From assembly GCA_045540715.1 (NCBI GenBank), contig JAZQHT010000004.1:62001-126000 (forward strand): 64,000 nt of DNA. The letters are read 5' to 3'. Each line of letters starts with the position of its first letter. Within the stretch, counting starts at the first letter, position 1. Source of the DNA: UMGS1279 sp045540715. Lineage in GTDB: Bacteria; Bacillota; Clostridia; Oscillospirales; Acutalibacteraceae. This document shows, piece after piece, positions 25,557 to 34,112 of the stretch. The position numbers and the translations under genes are program-made. The notes below the pieces were generated by a model that saw only the letters and a list, made by a program, of their open reading frames with translations, had not been told where the DNA came from and searched no databases.

Positions 25557-26411
25557 TTATTTATCAAAGTATTTGCGACGTTTTGTGCTTAAACGCATTT
25601 TTTCTTTCATTTTTTCATCTTCATTATTTACTAATAAATCTCTAAACTCTTGAAATTCGTTAATAAATATGTTCATTTGTTTAATTAGCGCATCTTTATT
25701 AAGCAAAAATAATTCTGTCCACATATTTTCATTGATTTTTGCAATACGCGTTAAATCTCTGAAAGAGTCACCTGTATATTTCACTAGATGTTCGCTATCA
25801 TTACAAGTCATTAAACTAACAGCAATACAGTGTGTAAGTTGAGATAAAAAGCCAATCATTTCATCGTGTTCATTAACACTTAATCGTGATATTTTATTAA
25901 AGCCTAAAACCATACCTAATTCTTCACACATTTTAATATTTTCTTCAGTATTACGCTCGGTTGGAACGACAATATAATTAGCTTTTTCAAAAATTTCATC
26001 AGTTGCGTTTTCAACACCCGAAACCTCTTTACCGGCCATTGGGTGAGCCGAAATGAACTCAACACCCGGTGGCAACATATCTTGAATTTCTTCAACTATG
26101 CCACCTTTAACGCCTGTAACGTCAGTAATAACTGTACCGCTTTTAATTAAATAACCGTGTTCTTTAATCCAGTTTTTAAAAATATTAGGATATAAAGTAA
26201 AAATAATTAAATCAGCTTTCTCAATTGTTTCTTTATTAACCAGTGTTGTACCTTTATCTATTAGGTTATGTTCTAAAGCATAATCTATTGCTTTTTGACT
26301 GCGGTTTATTGCTTCTACATAATAGCCTTGTTTTTTTAAAGCCATTGCATAAGAACCACCAATAAGCCCCAAGCCAACTATTAATATTTTTGTGTTTTTA
26401 TTCAGTTTCAT
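25557..26411 (-). CDS. tyrA: Prephenate dehydrogenase
   Basis: NAD(P)-dependent oxidative decarboxylation of prephenate to 4-hydroxyphenylpyruvate in Tyr synthesis. The Rossmann motif is GLGLIGGSYAMALK. ADLIIFTLYP, TDVTGVKGGIVEEI, SAHPMAGKEVSG and the C-terminal LSQLTHCIAVSLM carry the substrate and catalytic His residues. It has 284 residues and no ACT domain. Its start lies 14 bases inside aroA, so translation is coupled. Confidence 0.95.
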   Translation of the reverse strand: MKLNKNTKILIVGLGLIGGSYAMALKKQGYYVEAINRSQKAIDYALEHNLIDKGTTLVNKETIEKADLIIFTLYPNIFKNWIKEHGYLIKSGTVITDVTGVKGGIVEEIQDMLPPGVEFISAHPMAGKEVSGVENATDEIFEKANYIVVPTERNTEENIKMCEELGMVLGFNKISRLSVNEHDEMIGFLSQLTHCIAVSLMTCNDSEHLVKYTGDSFRDLTRIAKINENMWTELFLLNKDALIKQMNIFINEFQEFRDLLVNNEDEKMKEKMRLSTKRRKYFDK

Positions 26412-27612
26412 AAATGGTCATCTCACAGTTTAGTGCTTTAATTGTTTCAAAAAATTCGGGGTAGCTTTTATTAACGGCTTCTGCCCCTATAATCTCACCG
26501 CCGCACCTAGTTAAAAGGGTTGTAAGCGCCATAACAATTCTATGGTCATTATGTCCCAAAATTGAAGTATTAGGTGGGTAAAAATCGCTTTTAATTATTT
26601 CAACAGAGTTTTCTTCTACTATGGTTTTAACGCCAAATTTCGAAAGTTCTTGGGCCATTGCGGTAGCTCTATCGCTCTCTTTAATGCTTAACCTTTTGGT
26701 CCCAATAAATTTTGCACCATTTAAATAGGCGGCAAGTACAAATAAAATCGGTCCTAAATCGGGACAATCAGAAATATCTAAAACAGCATTTTTAGTTTTT
26801 AGTTGTTCAAAATAATTTAGATAAACCTTATCTCCCTGAAGACTATTAGGGTTAAGTCCGTTAACCTTAACATTACCACCATAATAATTAAATGCATCTA
26901 AAAATGCTGCGTTAGAATAATCGCCTTCAACTATTATATCTTGCGGTTTATAAGTTCCACCAACTATTACAATTTTTTGTGGGTTTTCAAAATAAGCTTT
27001 TATGCCAAAACAATTAAGTGCAGATAACGTTAAATTAACGTAAGAACGGCTTTCAAGTTCAGTAGTTAAATTAATTATACTATCGCCACTTATTAATGAT
27101 AAGGCAAATAAAAGTCCAGAAATAAATTGACTGCTAACATTACCCACTATGTTATATTCACCACAAGTTAATTTACCTTTTACTGTTACAGAATTTTTAT
27201 CTTTTTTAAATGTAAATCCCTTTTCTTGAGCTAATTGTTCGTAAACGTTTAAAGGTCGAGAAATGAGCTTTTCAGACCCTTTTAAAGTAATTTCTTGATT
27301 TAACAAAAGAGCTATTGGAATAAAAAATCTTAAAGTACTGCCACACTCGTTGCAATTAAGTGGCTTTGAAATTTTATTATTTAAAATATCCGAACCATAA
27401 ACAATTACATAATCACTATGTTTTTCACACTTAACACCTAAAGCATTTAAGCAATCAATAGTAGCAATAACGTCATCTGAATATGCAATGTTTTGCACCT
27501 TACAAACGCCACAAGAAAGCCCGGCACAAATTAATAATCTATGTGCCATGCTTTTAGAAGGCGGTGCAGTAACACTGCCTAAAATATTAGATTTTTTAAT
27601 TGCTACACGCAT
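26398..27612 (-). CDS. aroA: 3-phosphoshikimate 1-carboxyvinyltransferase (EPSP synthase)
   Basis: Adds enolpyruvate from PEP to shikimate 3-phosphate. Signatures are PPSKSMAHRLLICAGLSCG at the N-terminus, LNCNECGSTLRFFIPIAL with GSERLxxRP-like GSEKLISRPL, and LGHNDHRIVMALT near the C-terminus. The element after LNCNECGSTLRF lacks the LNxGNAGTAMRP sequence typical of class I, so it is closer to the class II (naturally glyphosate-tolerant) form. That class call is inferred. It has 404 residues and is shorter than many homologues. Confidence 0.94.
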   Translation of the reverse strand: MRVAIKKSNILGSVTAPPSKSMAHRLLICAGLSCGVCKVQNIAYSDDVIATIDCLNALGVKCEKHSDYVIVYGSDILNNKISKPLNCNECGSTLRFFIPIALLLNQEITLKGSEKLISRPLNVYEQLAQEKGFTFKKDKNSVTVKGKLTCGEYNIVGNVSSQFISGLLFALSLISGDSIINLTTELESRSYVNLTLSALNCFGIKAYFENPQKIVIVGGTYKPQDIIVEGDYSNAAFLDAFNYYGGNVKVNGLNPNSLQGDKVYLNYFEQLKTKNAVLDISDCPDLGPILFVLAAYLNGAKFIGTKRLSIKESDRATAMAQELSKFGVKTIVEENSVEIIKSDFYPPNTSILGHNDHRIVMALTTLLTRCGGEIIGAEAVNKSYPEFFETIKALNCEMTIYETE

Positions 27613-27623
27613 TTTAAACCTTC

Positions 27624-28856
27624 TTATTTTAGTGTTTTCAAAATTTGATTAATCGCAACTGTTGGGTCAGTTGTCACAGATATGTTTTCATCTGCTAACG
27701 ATTTATAAATATTAATTCTTTTATTATATAAATTGATAATTTTTTCTTTATCAGAAGCTAGAGGTCTATCATCTGTTGGAAGAAGTTCATTAAGTGGTCT
27801 ATTTAAAAAGTAAAATTTGCCGTTTTGTTTTAAGGCATTAACGTTTTCTTCTCTTAAAATTGCACCGCCGCCGGTAGCAATAATAACACCACTAAATTTT
27901 GCCGCTTCTTTAACGGCTTCAGTTTCTAAATTTCTAAAATGTTCTTCGCCAAAGTTTGAAAAGATATCGGAAATTACACCATGTTTATTTACAATTAACG
28001 TATCGGTATCAATAACTTCTCTACCAGTTATTTTAGCTAATTCTTTTGCAATTGTAGATTTACCGGAAGCAGGCATACCAATTAAAACAACATTAGTTTT
28101 GCTTTGCAAAAGTTTATTATAAACCTTGTTTAATTGATTTATAATATCATCTCTACCTAAGAATAAATCTGCCGCTTTTACTGCTTGACCAACAAGCATA
28201 TAAAGACCGCCAGCCGCTTTAATTCCTATGCTTTTAGCTTGTAAAACAAGTTTAGTGTTTATTGGATTATAAACTACGTCTATAACACCTTCAACCCTTT
28301 TAAAATCATTTAAATCAATTAAGGCATTATCATTATTAGGATACATGCCAACAGGGGTGGTATTAATAATAATTTCTGCATCATTATGCAGTTTTATTGC
28401 TTCATCATAGCTAACAACGCCGCTGCCAGAATTAAAATCCGACTTAATTATTTCTTTAGCGCCAAGATCTTCTGCCGCCGCAATAGCCGCTTTAGATGCT
28501 CCACCATTGCCTAAAATTAAAACTTTTTTATCTTTTAAATCTATGTCATTATTTATAGCAAGTAACTTTAAACCATAATAATCTGTGTTATAACCATATA
28601 AAACACCGTTTTTATTTACAACTGTATTTATTGCACCGATTTTTTTCGCATGTTCATCAATAACATCGCAAAAAGGAATTGCGGTTTGTTTATAAGGAAT
28701 TGTAATATTGATACCTTTAAATTCCTTTTTTTGCATAAACTCTTTAAAGCCTTCTAATGATTGCTCATTAAGTTCATAACCATAATAACCTAATTCTTCA
28801 TGTATTATTTTAGAAAAACTATGGGGTAAGTGTTCCCCTAATAGACCATATTCCAT
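27624..28856 (-). CDS. Bifunctional shikimate dehydrogenase / shikimate kinase
   Basis: Fusion of AroE (about residues 1-245) and AroK (about 252-410), covering steps four and five of the pathway. The AroE part has LGEHLPHSFSKIIH, NITIPYKQTA, GAINTVVNKNG, YNTDYYG, LILGNGGASKAA and NTTPVGMYPN. The AroK part has the P-loop VLIGMPASGKSTIAKEL, DTDTLIVNKHG, IIATGGGAI and the LID Arg in DDRPLASD. The join is at LLQSKTNVVLIGM with little linker. The reading frame is continuous. Its start overlaps the aroC stop as TAATG. Confidence 0.95.
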   Translation of the reverse strand: MEYGLLGEHLPHSFSKIIHEELGYYGYELNEQSLEGFKEFMQKKEFKGINITIPYKQTAIPFCDVIDEHAKKIGAINTVVNKNGVLYGYNTDYYGLKLLAINNDIDLKDKKVLILGNGGASKAAIAAAEDLGAKEIIKSDFNSGSGVVSYDEAIKLHNDAEIIINTTPVGMYPNNDNALIDLNDFKRVEGVIDVVYNPINTKLVLQAKSIGIKAAGGLYMLVGQAVKAADLFLGRDDIINQLNKVYNKLLQSKTNVVLIGMPASGKSTIAKELAKITGREVIDTDTLIVNKHGVISDIFSNFGEEHFRNLETEAVKEAAKFSGVIIATGGGAILREENVNALKQNGKFYFLNRPLNELLPTDDRPLASDKEKIINLYNKRINIYKSLADENISVTTDPTVAINQILKTLK

Positions 28857-29953
28857 TAAATATCATCCCTTAAAAAATCAGTACCAAAACGTGAAGCAAG
28901 CATATCTGCAACACAAATAGCTGTAACACTATCTATAACCACTCTTGCTCTATGAATAATTGCGGGGTCGTGTCTTCCTGTTATGGAAGTTTTAACATTG
29001 GTTAAATCTTTAAAATTCACAGTATCTTGTTCTTTACTAATTGAAGGTGTAGGTTTTACTGCAGTTTTAAAGATTATTGGCATACCGTTGGTAATACCAC
29101 CATTAATACCTCCATTGTTGTTTGTTTTAGTTTTTATAATACCATCTTCAATATAGAAACTGTCATTAGCTTGGCTTCCACGCATATTAGCAAAACTAAA
29201 ACCTGCGCCAAATTCAACGCCCTTAATACCGGGAACGCTAAATAAAATATGAGAAAGCATACTCTCTACGCTATCAAACCAAGGTTCTCCAACGCCTTGT
29301 GGCATACCTAAAACCGCAGTTTCCAAAATGCCGCCAACACTATCGTTATCTTTTGCAGCATCTTCAATAGCAGAAATCATGGTTTGTTTAATATCATTAT
29401 TAATAACAGCAAATTCTGTATTATTTAAAGCAGCAATTTCTTCTTTTAAATTAGAAAATTCATCATCTTTAATACCGGCACACTCTTTAATATGAGTACC
29501 TATCACTATGCCTTTATTAATAAGAGCTAATTGTAAAATTGCGCCCGCGGCCACTAATGCCGCAGTAATTCTGCCACTAAAATGTCCGCCACCGCGATAA
29601 TCTTCAAAACCGTGATATTTTAAATTTGCAGTATAATCGGCATGTCCGGGACGTGCAACCCCTACCATCTTGTCGTAATCTTTGCTTTTAGAATCTTTGT
29701 TTTCAATTACAATACATATAGGCGTGCCGGTTGTTTTTCCATTAAATACACCGCTTAAGATTTTAAATTCGTCTTGTTCTTTACGTGCAGTTGAAATTTT
29801 ACCTGCAGGGCGACGCAAATAAAGTCTATTATTAATATAATCTGTATCTATTTTAATGCCTGGCGTTAAACCGTCAATAACTGCGCCAATTGCTTCGCCA
29901 TGGCTCTCACCAAAAAGGGTTACCGAAATACTATTTCCAAATGTATTTTTCAT
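28856..29953 (-). CDS. aroC: Chorismate synthase
   Basis: FMNH2-dependent trans-1,4-elimination of phosphate from EPSP to give chorismate. Signatures are GNSISVTLFGESHGEAIGAVIDG, RPGHADYTANLKYHGFEDYRGGGHFSGR, and NGGINGGITNGMPI with TGRHDPAIIHRA. It has 365 residues. The protein is the NADPH-independent or bifunctional type by length. It lies nine bases after aroB. Confidence 0.97.
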   Translation of the reverse strand: MKNTFGNSISVTLFGESHGEAIGAVIDGLTPGIKIDTDYINNRLYLRRPAGKISTARKEQDEFKILSGVFNGKTTGTPICIVIENKDSKSKDYDKMVGVARPGHADYTANLKYHGFEDYRGGGHFSGRITAALVAAGAILQLALINKGIVIGTHIKECAGIKDDEFSNLKEEIAALNNTEFAVINNDIKQTMISAIEDAAKDNDSVGGILETAVLGMPQGVGEPWFDSVESMLSHILFSVPGIKGVEFGAGFSFANMRGSQANDSFYIEDGIIKTKTNNNGGINGGITNGMPIIFKTAVKPTPSISKEQDTVNFKDLTNVKTSITGRHDPAIIHRARVVIDSVTAICVADMLASRFGTDFLRDDI

Positions 29954-29962
29954 AAATAACTC

Positions 29963-30973
29963 CTAAATTTTAATTTGATTTAAATCTTCTGCTAATTGTT
30001 CAATTGTTGTGTCTTCTAAAACAAATGAACCAGGCGTTAATACCTTTACAACCGTTATTGTGTTAGCATTGGATTTTTTATCGTGTTTAATTGCGTTAAT
30101 CGCATCATCTTTATTAAAAGAAACCTTTGTTTTTAGATCAAGTTTATTTAACACCTTTATTAAACTTACCCTAACCGCATCACTACACATTGGTATCATA
30201 CCCAATGCTACGCACTCGCCATGATAAAAATCTTTATGCTCTAATTCGCTTTCAATGCCGTGTCCGAGTGTGTGTCCAAAGTTTAAAATTTTTCTTAGTC
30301 CTTGTTCTTTTTCGTCCTGTTCAACAACCTGCTTTTTAATTTTTAAAGATTCAATAATTATGGTATCTAGATTTTTATATATGTCTTTTGTTTCAAAAAG
30401 TTCAAAAAGCTCTTTATTAGATGTTAAAGACATTTTTACAGCTTCTACTAAGCCTGCAGAAATTTGTCTTTTATCTAACGATTTTAATAAATCGGGATCA
30501 ATAACGACACGCTTTGGCTGATAAAACGCACCAACAATATTTTTAATCCCGTCAAAATTTATTGCAGTTTTACCACCAATTGACGAATCAATTTGCGATA
30601 GTGTTGTTGTTGGAATATTATAAAAATCAACACCGCGCATATAACTTGCCGCAACAAACCCCGATAAATCGCCAATAACACCGCCACCAACTGCTACAAC
30701 AAGGTCTTTACGTGTAAAGCCTTTATCCAACATAATACTTAAAAGTTTTGAATAACACTCAATACTTTTTGTGTTTTCGCCTTGCGGTAATGTAACAATG
30801 GTTGCTTCTTTTGATTTTTCTGCTACAGTTTTAGCATAAAACTCTGGAACGCCATCATCTGTTACAATAAGCACTTTACGGTTAAGATTTAAATATTCTT
30901 CTATAATATTTAGTGCGCCACGCTCTACTATAATATCGTAGCTACGTTCACCCAAATTAATTGGAATAATCAT
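29963..30973 (-). CDS. aroB: 3-dehydroquinate synthase
   Basis: Second enzyme of the pathway, converting DAHP to 3-dehydroquinate with NAD and a divalent metal. PQGENTKSIECY, VAVGGGVIGDLSGFVAASYMRG, IPTTTLSQIDSSIGGKTAINF, and the metal ligands in FGHTLGHGIE and HGECVALGM are seen. It has 336 residues, typical length. It is followed by aroC. The next pathway enzyme, dehydroquinate dehydratase, is not encoded in this operon. Confidence 0.96.
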   Translation of the reverse strand: MIIPINLGERSYDIIVERGALNIIEEYLNLNRKVLIVTDDGVPEFYAKTVAEKSKEATIVTLPQGENTKSIECYSKLLSIMLDKGFTRKDLVVAVGGGVIGDLSGFVAASYMRGVDFYNIPTTTLSQIDSSIGGKTAINFDGIKNIVGAFYQPKRVVIDPDLLKSLDKRQISAGLVEAVKMSLTSNKELFELFETKDIYKNLDTIIIESLKIKKQVVEQDEKEQGLRKILNFGHTLGHGIESELEHKDFYHGECVALGMIPMCSDAVRVSLIKVLNKLDLKTKVSFNKDDAINAIKHDKKSNANTITVVKVLTPGSFVLEDTTIEQLAEDLNQIKI

Positions 30974-30985
30974 ATTTTTCTTCCT

Positions 30986-32074
30986 TTATATATTTTCTAA
31001 AGAAAAGTGACCAACAATTTTTAGTTTATCGCAATGATTTAATAATTCTTTAATCATTGCTTTACCTTCTTTTGAAGTTTCATCGCCTTCTGCTTCAACG
31101 TAGAAATAGTATTGCCAAGCAAGTTCTTTCATAGGTCTACTTCTTAAAGCGTTCATATTAAAGCCGTATTTACCTATAACGTTTATGGCTTTAGCAAGTT
31201 CACCGGCTTCGTTTTTAACTGTAAACAAAAGTAAAAAGGTGTTGCCTTTAGCATTTACGTTTTCATTTTTCACACGAGAGAATACTGCAAACTTAGTTGT
31301 GTTACCATCACTTTCGTTAATGTCGTGATCAATAACTTCAAGTCCATAAAGTTCTGCCGTTTCTGCTGAAGCAATTGCCGCAATAGATTTATCGTTAAGT
31401 TCTGCTACTTTTTTAGCGGCAACGGCTGTGTTCTCTTCTTGAATTTTATTAAAATTATGCTCTTTAATATAATCCGCACATTGACTTAATGCTTGTGGGT
31501 GGCTAACAACAGTTTTAATATCTTTAATTGTTGCACCCTTTACACCAAGTAAGTTTTGTGTAATTTTTAAGCCATATACACCGTTAATATAAAGCGAACC
31601 GTTAAACATAAGATCGGTAACCTGTCCAACTTCACCAGCATAGCTGTTTTCAATTGGTAAAACCGCACAGTCGCACTCGCCATTTACAACAGATTTATAG
31701 CACGAAGTAAAATCGCCAAATGATACTAGGGTGCCATCAGGGAAAATACGTTTTGCAGCAATACTTGCAAATGCACCCTCTACCCCACTATATGCAACTT
31801 TTAGCCCTTCAAGCAGGCGATGTTGATATTGTTTTGATAACTCCATATTGTTTTGCAAAAAACCAACATAATATGATTTTATATCATTATCTTGAATAAA
31901 AGCTGAATTTTTTTCCAAAACCGCTTCTTCGCGTGAAGCATCAAGTACCGGAAGACCATGCTCTTTTTTATGTTCAGCAACAAGTTTAACGGCTTGCATG
32001 CGCTTTACAAAAAGATCAGCCATTTCTTTATCTATTTCATTAATTTGTTTTCTAGCAATTTCTAATTTATTCAT
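30986..32074 (-). CDS. pheA: Bifunctional chorismate mutase / prephenate dehydratase
   Basis: P-protein: AroQ-type chorismate mutase (residues 1-85, IARKQINEIDKEMADLFVKRM...VAEHKK), prephenate dehydratase (about 95-270, with VAYSGVEGAFASIAA, VLPIENSYAGEV, VVSHPQALSQC, NTTKFAVFSR) and a C-terminal ACT domain (about 278-350, NALRSRPMKELAWQYYFYVE). The usual TRF of the dehydratase active site reads TKF. The ACT domain suggests Phe feedback inhibition. It is the first gene of the seven-gene aromatic operon, directly behind the attenuator. SD AAGGAG lies eight bases before the ATG. Confidence 0.96.
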   Translation of the reverse strand: MNKLEIARKQINEIDKEMADLFVKRMQAVKLVAEHKKEHGLPVLDASREEAVLEKNSAFIQDNDIKSYYVGFLQNNMELSKQYQHRLLEGLKVAYSGVEGAFASIAAKRIFPDGTLVSFGDFTSCYKSVVNGECDCAVLPIENSYAGEVGQVTDLMFNGSLYINGVYGLKITQNLLGVKGATIKDIKTVVSHPQALSQCADYIKEHNFNKIQEENTAVAAKKVAELNDKSIAAIASAETAELYGLEVIDHDINESDGNTTKFAVFSRVKNENVNAKGNTFLLLFTVKNEAGELAKAINVIGKYGFNMNALRSRPMKELAWQYYFYVEAEGDETSKEGKAMIKELLNHCDKLKIVGHFSLENI

Positions 32075-32090
32075 AAATTAGCTCCTTAAA

Positions 32091-32136
32091 TAAAAAATTC
32101 CATCGCTGATAATCTAACGACTAACAGAGACGGAAT
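32091..32136 (-). terminator. Attenuator terminator in the pheA leader
   Basis: On the minus strand the 5' arm ATTCCGTCTCTG (32136-32125) pairs with the 3' arm CAGCGATGGAAT (32108-32097) with one internal mismatch and one G-U pair. Six T follow. It lies between the leader peptide stop and the pheA SD, so it would terminate before pheA when formed. Confidence 0.85.
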
Positions 32137-32190
32137 ACTTATTGTTACCTGTTAAGCTATACGGCTTGGTACAATGCAGCAATCCATCTC
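32127..32190 (-). promoter_or_regulatory. Predicted antiterminator pairing in the pheA leader
   Basis: Segment GAGATGGA (32190-32183, codons 15-17 of the leader peptide) can form eight contiguous pairs with TCCGTCTC (32134-32127), extended by AAC/GTT across a bulge. The second segment is the 5' arm of the terminator, so the two structures exclude each other. Segment 32187-32180 could instead pair with 32168-32161, and 32230-32224 with 32157-32151. Which of these acts as the switch is inference. Confidence 0.65.
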
Positions 32191-32232
32191 GTTATTAAAA
32201 TAAAAGTAATAAAAGTAATTATTGCTTAACAT
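32152..32232 (-). CDS. Phe/Tyr-rich leader peptide of the pheA-aro operon
   Basis: 26-codon reading frame from ATG at 32232 to TAA at 32154-32152, translating as MLSNNYFYYFYFNNEM followed by DCCIVPSRIA. AGAAAGG lies 11 bases upstream of the start. Codons 6-12 are seven consecutive aromatic codons (four Tyr, three Phe). Such a run by chance is very unlikely, and the position between a consensus promoter and an intrinsic terminator directly before pheA marks it as an attenuation leader. Slow translation under Phe- or Tyr-tRNA shortage would alter folding downstream. This is the same logic as E. coli pheL, though the sequence is unrelated. Confidence 0.88.
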   Translation of the reverse strand: MLSNNYFYYFYFNNEMDCCIVPSRIA

Positions 32233-32263
32233 TATACTTACGGCCTTTCTTAATTTTTTTAAT

Positions 32264-32292
32264 ATTTTACACCCAAAAACTCTCAATGTCAA
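32264..32292 (-). promoter_or_regulatory. Sigma-A promoter of the pheA-aro operon
   Basis: Minus-strand TTGACA (32287-32292), 17 bases, TAAAAT (32264-32269). The predicted start near 32257 gives a leader of about 180 bases before pheA. Confidence 0.88.
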
Positions 32293-32321
32293 GTATTTAT
32301 GCAGACTTTTTTGCGCTTTAA

Positions 32322-32354
32322 AGCGAAAAAGACGTGGAAAAATCCACGTCTTTC
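32322..32354 (-). terminator. Terminator of the NSS transporter gene
   Basis: An 11-pair stem AAAGACGTGGA/TCCACGTCTTT with a four-base loop, T-rich on the minus-strand 3' side. It isolates the pheA promoter from upstream transcription. Confidence 0.9.
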
Positions 32355-33710
32355 TTAAATTTTCACAATATTAAATCCATCTAATATTGAAGATACAAGA
32401 ATTATTACCAAAAATGCGGGTGCTATAAACTTGATAACTATATTATATAATTTTTGAGATTTAAACTTACCTCCAATATTTACTTCATCAGCAATAATAT
32501 TAGGATTAATAATATAACCAACAAAAATACAGGTTAATAAAGCAACAACCGGCATAATTAAATTATTACTAATAAAATCGAAGAAGCTCAAAAAGTCTTT
32601 ACCTAAAATTGTAACGTTCTTCCAAGCACCATTGCCTAAAGATGATGGAATACCTAATAATATCGAGAAAATAAATACAACTAAACAAGTGATTTTTCTA
32701 TTCCATTTAAGTTTATCACACACAATGGATACAACAGTTTCCATTAAAGAAATTGAAGACGTAAGAGCAGCGAATAATACTAGTAAAAAGAATGCTCCAC
32801 CAATAAAATTACCAAACGGCATACTCTCAAAAACCTTTGGTAATGTTGCAAACATAAGACCGGGACCAGCATTAACAGAAGTTGTATCTCCACCATTAAA
32901 GGCAATAACGGAAGGTACAATCATAAGGCCCGCTAAAAAAGCAATGCCGGTATCAAAAATTTCAATATGATGAACAGATGATTCTATAGACACGTCTTTT
33001 TTCATATAAGAACCGTAGGTAATCATAATACCCATAGCAAGGCTCATAGAGTAAAATAGTTGACCCATAGCGGCAACAACAGTCATAATAGAAAATTTAG
33101 AAAAGTTGGGTGTAATATAATATAGTAAGCCTTTTGTAGCTCCGGGTAAAAACAATGCATATATTGCAATAAATATTGAAAGTATTATTAAAATAGGCAT
33201 TAATATTTTACTAATTCTTTCAACGCCTTTTTCAACACCAAACAAAACAACAATAGCAGTTATTGCAAGATAAATAAAAAACCACATAATAGGTTCATCA
33301 ACTTGAGCAATAAAAGTAGTAAAGTATTCGTCTTGAGCCATTAACGAGCCTTCACCCATTACATAGCCTGAAAAATATTTAGTGACCCAGCCGCCAATAA
33401 CAGAATAATATGGCAAAATAATTATAGGAACAATGGCTGCTATATAGCCAATAAAAGAAAATCTCTTATCAAGTTTTTTAAATGCACCAATTGCGCTTAA
33501 ACCTGTTTTACGACCAATAGCAATTTCTGCAATAGCTAATGCAAAACCAAAAGTAACCGCCAATGCAATATATACTAATAAGAAAATACCGCCGCCATAT
33601 TTTGCCGCTAGGTATGGGAAACGCCAAATATTACCCAGTCCCACAGCAGAACCGGCAGCCGCTAAAACAAATCCTAATTTACCCGAAAAACTTCCTCTTT
33701 TTTCTGCCAA
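32355..33710 (-). CDS. NSS-family sodium:amino acid symporter
   Basis: Sodium-coupled transporter of the SNF/NSS (LeuT-fold) family in the cytoplasmic membrane. The 451-residue protein has 11-12 hydrophobic segments. The first helix holds the unwound ion/substrate site AAAGSAVGLGNIWRFPYLA. TM6 and TM8 motifs FYSMSLAMGIMITYGSY and LFAALTSSISLMETVVS fit the family. The start is TTG at 33710 with GGAGAG upstream. The length resembles the bacterial aromatic/hydrophobic amino acid members (MhsT, Tyt1). Together with the neighbouring aromatic operon this suggests an aromatic substrate, but that is inference. Confidence 0.9.
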   Translation of the reverse strand: MAEKRGSFSGKLGFVLAAAGSAVGLGNIWRFPYLAAKYGGGIFLLVYIALAVTFGFALAIAEIAIGRKTGLSAIGAFKKLDKRFSFIGYIAAIVPIIILPYYSVIGGWVTKYFSGYVMGEGSLMAQDEYFTTFIAQVDEPIMWFFIYLAITAIVVLFGVEKGVERISKILMPILIILSIFIAIYALFLPGATKGLLYYITPNFSKFSIMTVVAAMGQLFYSMSLAMGIMITYGSYMKKDVSIESSVHHIEIFDTGIAFLAGLMIVPSVIAFNGGDTTSVNAGPGLMFATLPKVFESMPFGNFIGGAFFLLVLFAALTSSISLMETVVSIVCDKLKWNRKITCLVVFIFSILLGIPSSLGNGAWKNVTILGKDFLSFFDFISNNLIMPVVALLTCIFVGYIINPNIIADEVNIGGKFKSQKLYNIVIKFIAPAFLVIILVSSILDGFNIVKI

Positions 33711-33731
33711 CTTAAACTCTCCAATGCTAGT

Positions 33732-33764
33732 TAAAAAATAACCCGAGAACTAAAAGTTCACGGG
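33732..33764 (-). terminator. Terminator between tRNA-Pro and the NSS gene
   Basis: Stem CCCGTGAAC/GTTCTCGGG with a TTTTA-type loop followed by TTATTTTTT on the minus strand, three bases after the tRNA CCA end. Confidence 0.85.
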
Positions 33765-33766
33765 TT

Positions 33767-33843
33767 TGGTCGAGGTGACAGGATTCGAACCTGCGGCCTC
33801 TGCGTCCCGAACGCAGCGCTCTACCAAACTGAGCCACACCTCG
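33767..33843 (-). tRNA. tRNA-Pro (anticodon CGG)
   Basis: A 77-base tRNA with acceptor CGAGGTG/CACCTCG, discriminator A, encoded CCA, anticodon stem CTGCG/CGCAG and loop TTCGGGA (anticodon CGG), and T loop GGTTCGAATCC. It reads the rare CCG codon. Confidence 0.97.
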
Positions 33844-33862
33844 TTATCTGAACGACTAAATT

Positions 33863-33891
33863 ATTATATTAAAATTATATTGTTTTGTCAA
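33863..33891 (-). promoter_or_regulatory. Sigma-A promoter of tRNA-Pro
   Basis: Minus-strand TTGACA (33886-33891), 17 bases, TATAAT (33863-33868): full consensus. Confidence 0.9.
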
Positions 33892-33931
33892 TAAAAACGC
33901 AGAAATATTTTGTATTTTTAAGATTAAATGG

Positions 33932-33960
33932 TTGACAAGATTTTTTCTTAATGCTATAAT
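33932..33960 (+). promoter_or_regulatory. Sigma-A promoter of tRNA-Leu(GAG)
   Basis: TTGACA (33932-33937), 17 bases, TATAAT (33955-33960): full consensus, divergent from the tRNA-Pro promoter. Confidence 0.92.
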
Positions 33961-33977
33961 AACAAACACATAAATTT

Positions 33978-34064
33978 GCGGATATGGTGGAATCGGCAGA
34001 CACGCCAGCTTGAGGGGCTGGTGGTAGCAATATCGTGCAAGTTCAAGTCTTGTTATCCGCACCA
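33978..34064 (+). tRNA. tRNA-Leu (anticodon GAG)
   Basis: An 87-base class II tRNA with acceptor GCGGATA/TATCCGC, encoded ACCA, anticodon stem CCAGC/GCTGG with loop TTGAGGG (anticodon GAG), and a long variable arm. It reads CUU and CUC. Confidence 0.97.
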
Positions 34065-34065
34065 A

Positions 34066-34102
34066 AAGAGTCTTAACACAAATTGTTAAGGCTCTTTTTT
34101 TA
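34066..34102 (+). terminator. Terminator of tRNA-Leu(GAG)
   Basis: Stem AGAGTCTTAACA/TGTTAAGGCTCT around an AAAT-type loop with seven T after it. Confidence 0.93.
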
Positions 34103-34112
34103 AATGTTGTTA

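Noticed and set aside
32075..32260. T-box in front of pheA
   Set aside because: I looked for the T-box core sequence (AGGGTGGNACCGCG) and did not see it; the leader peptide plus terminator explains the region better.
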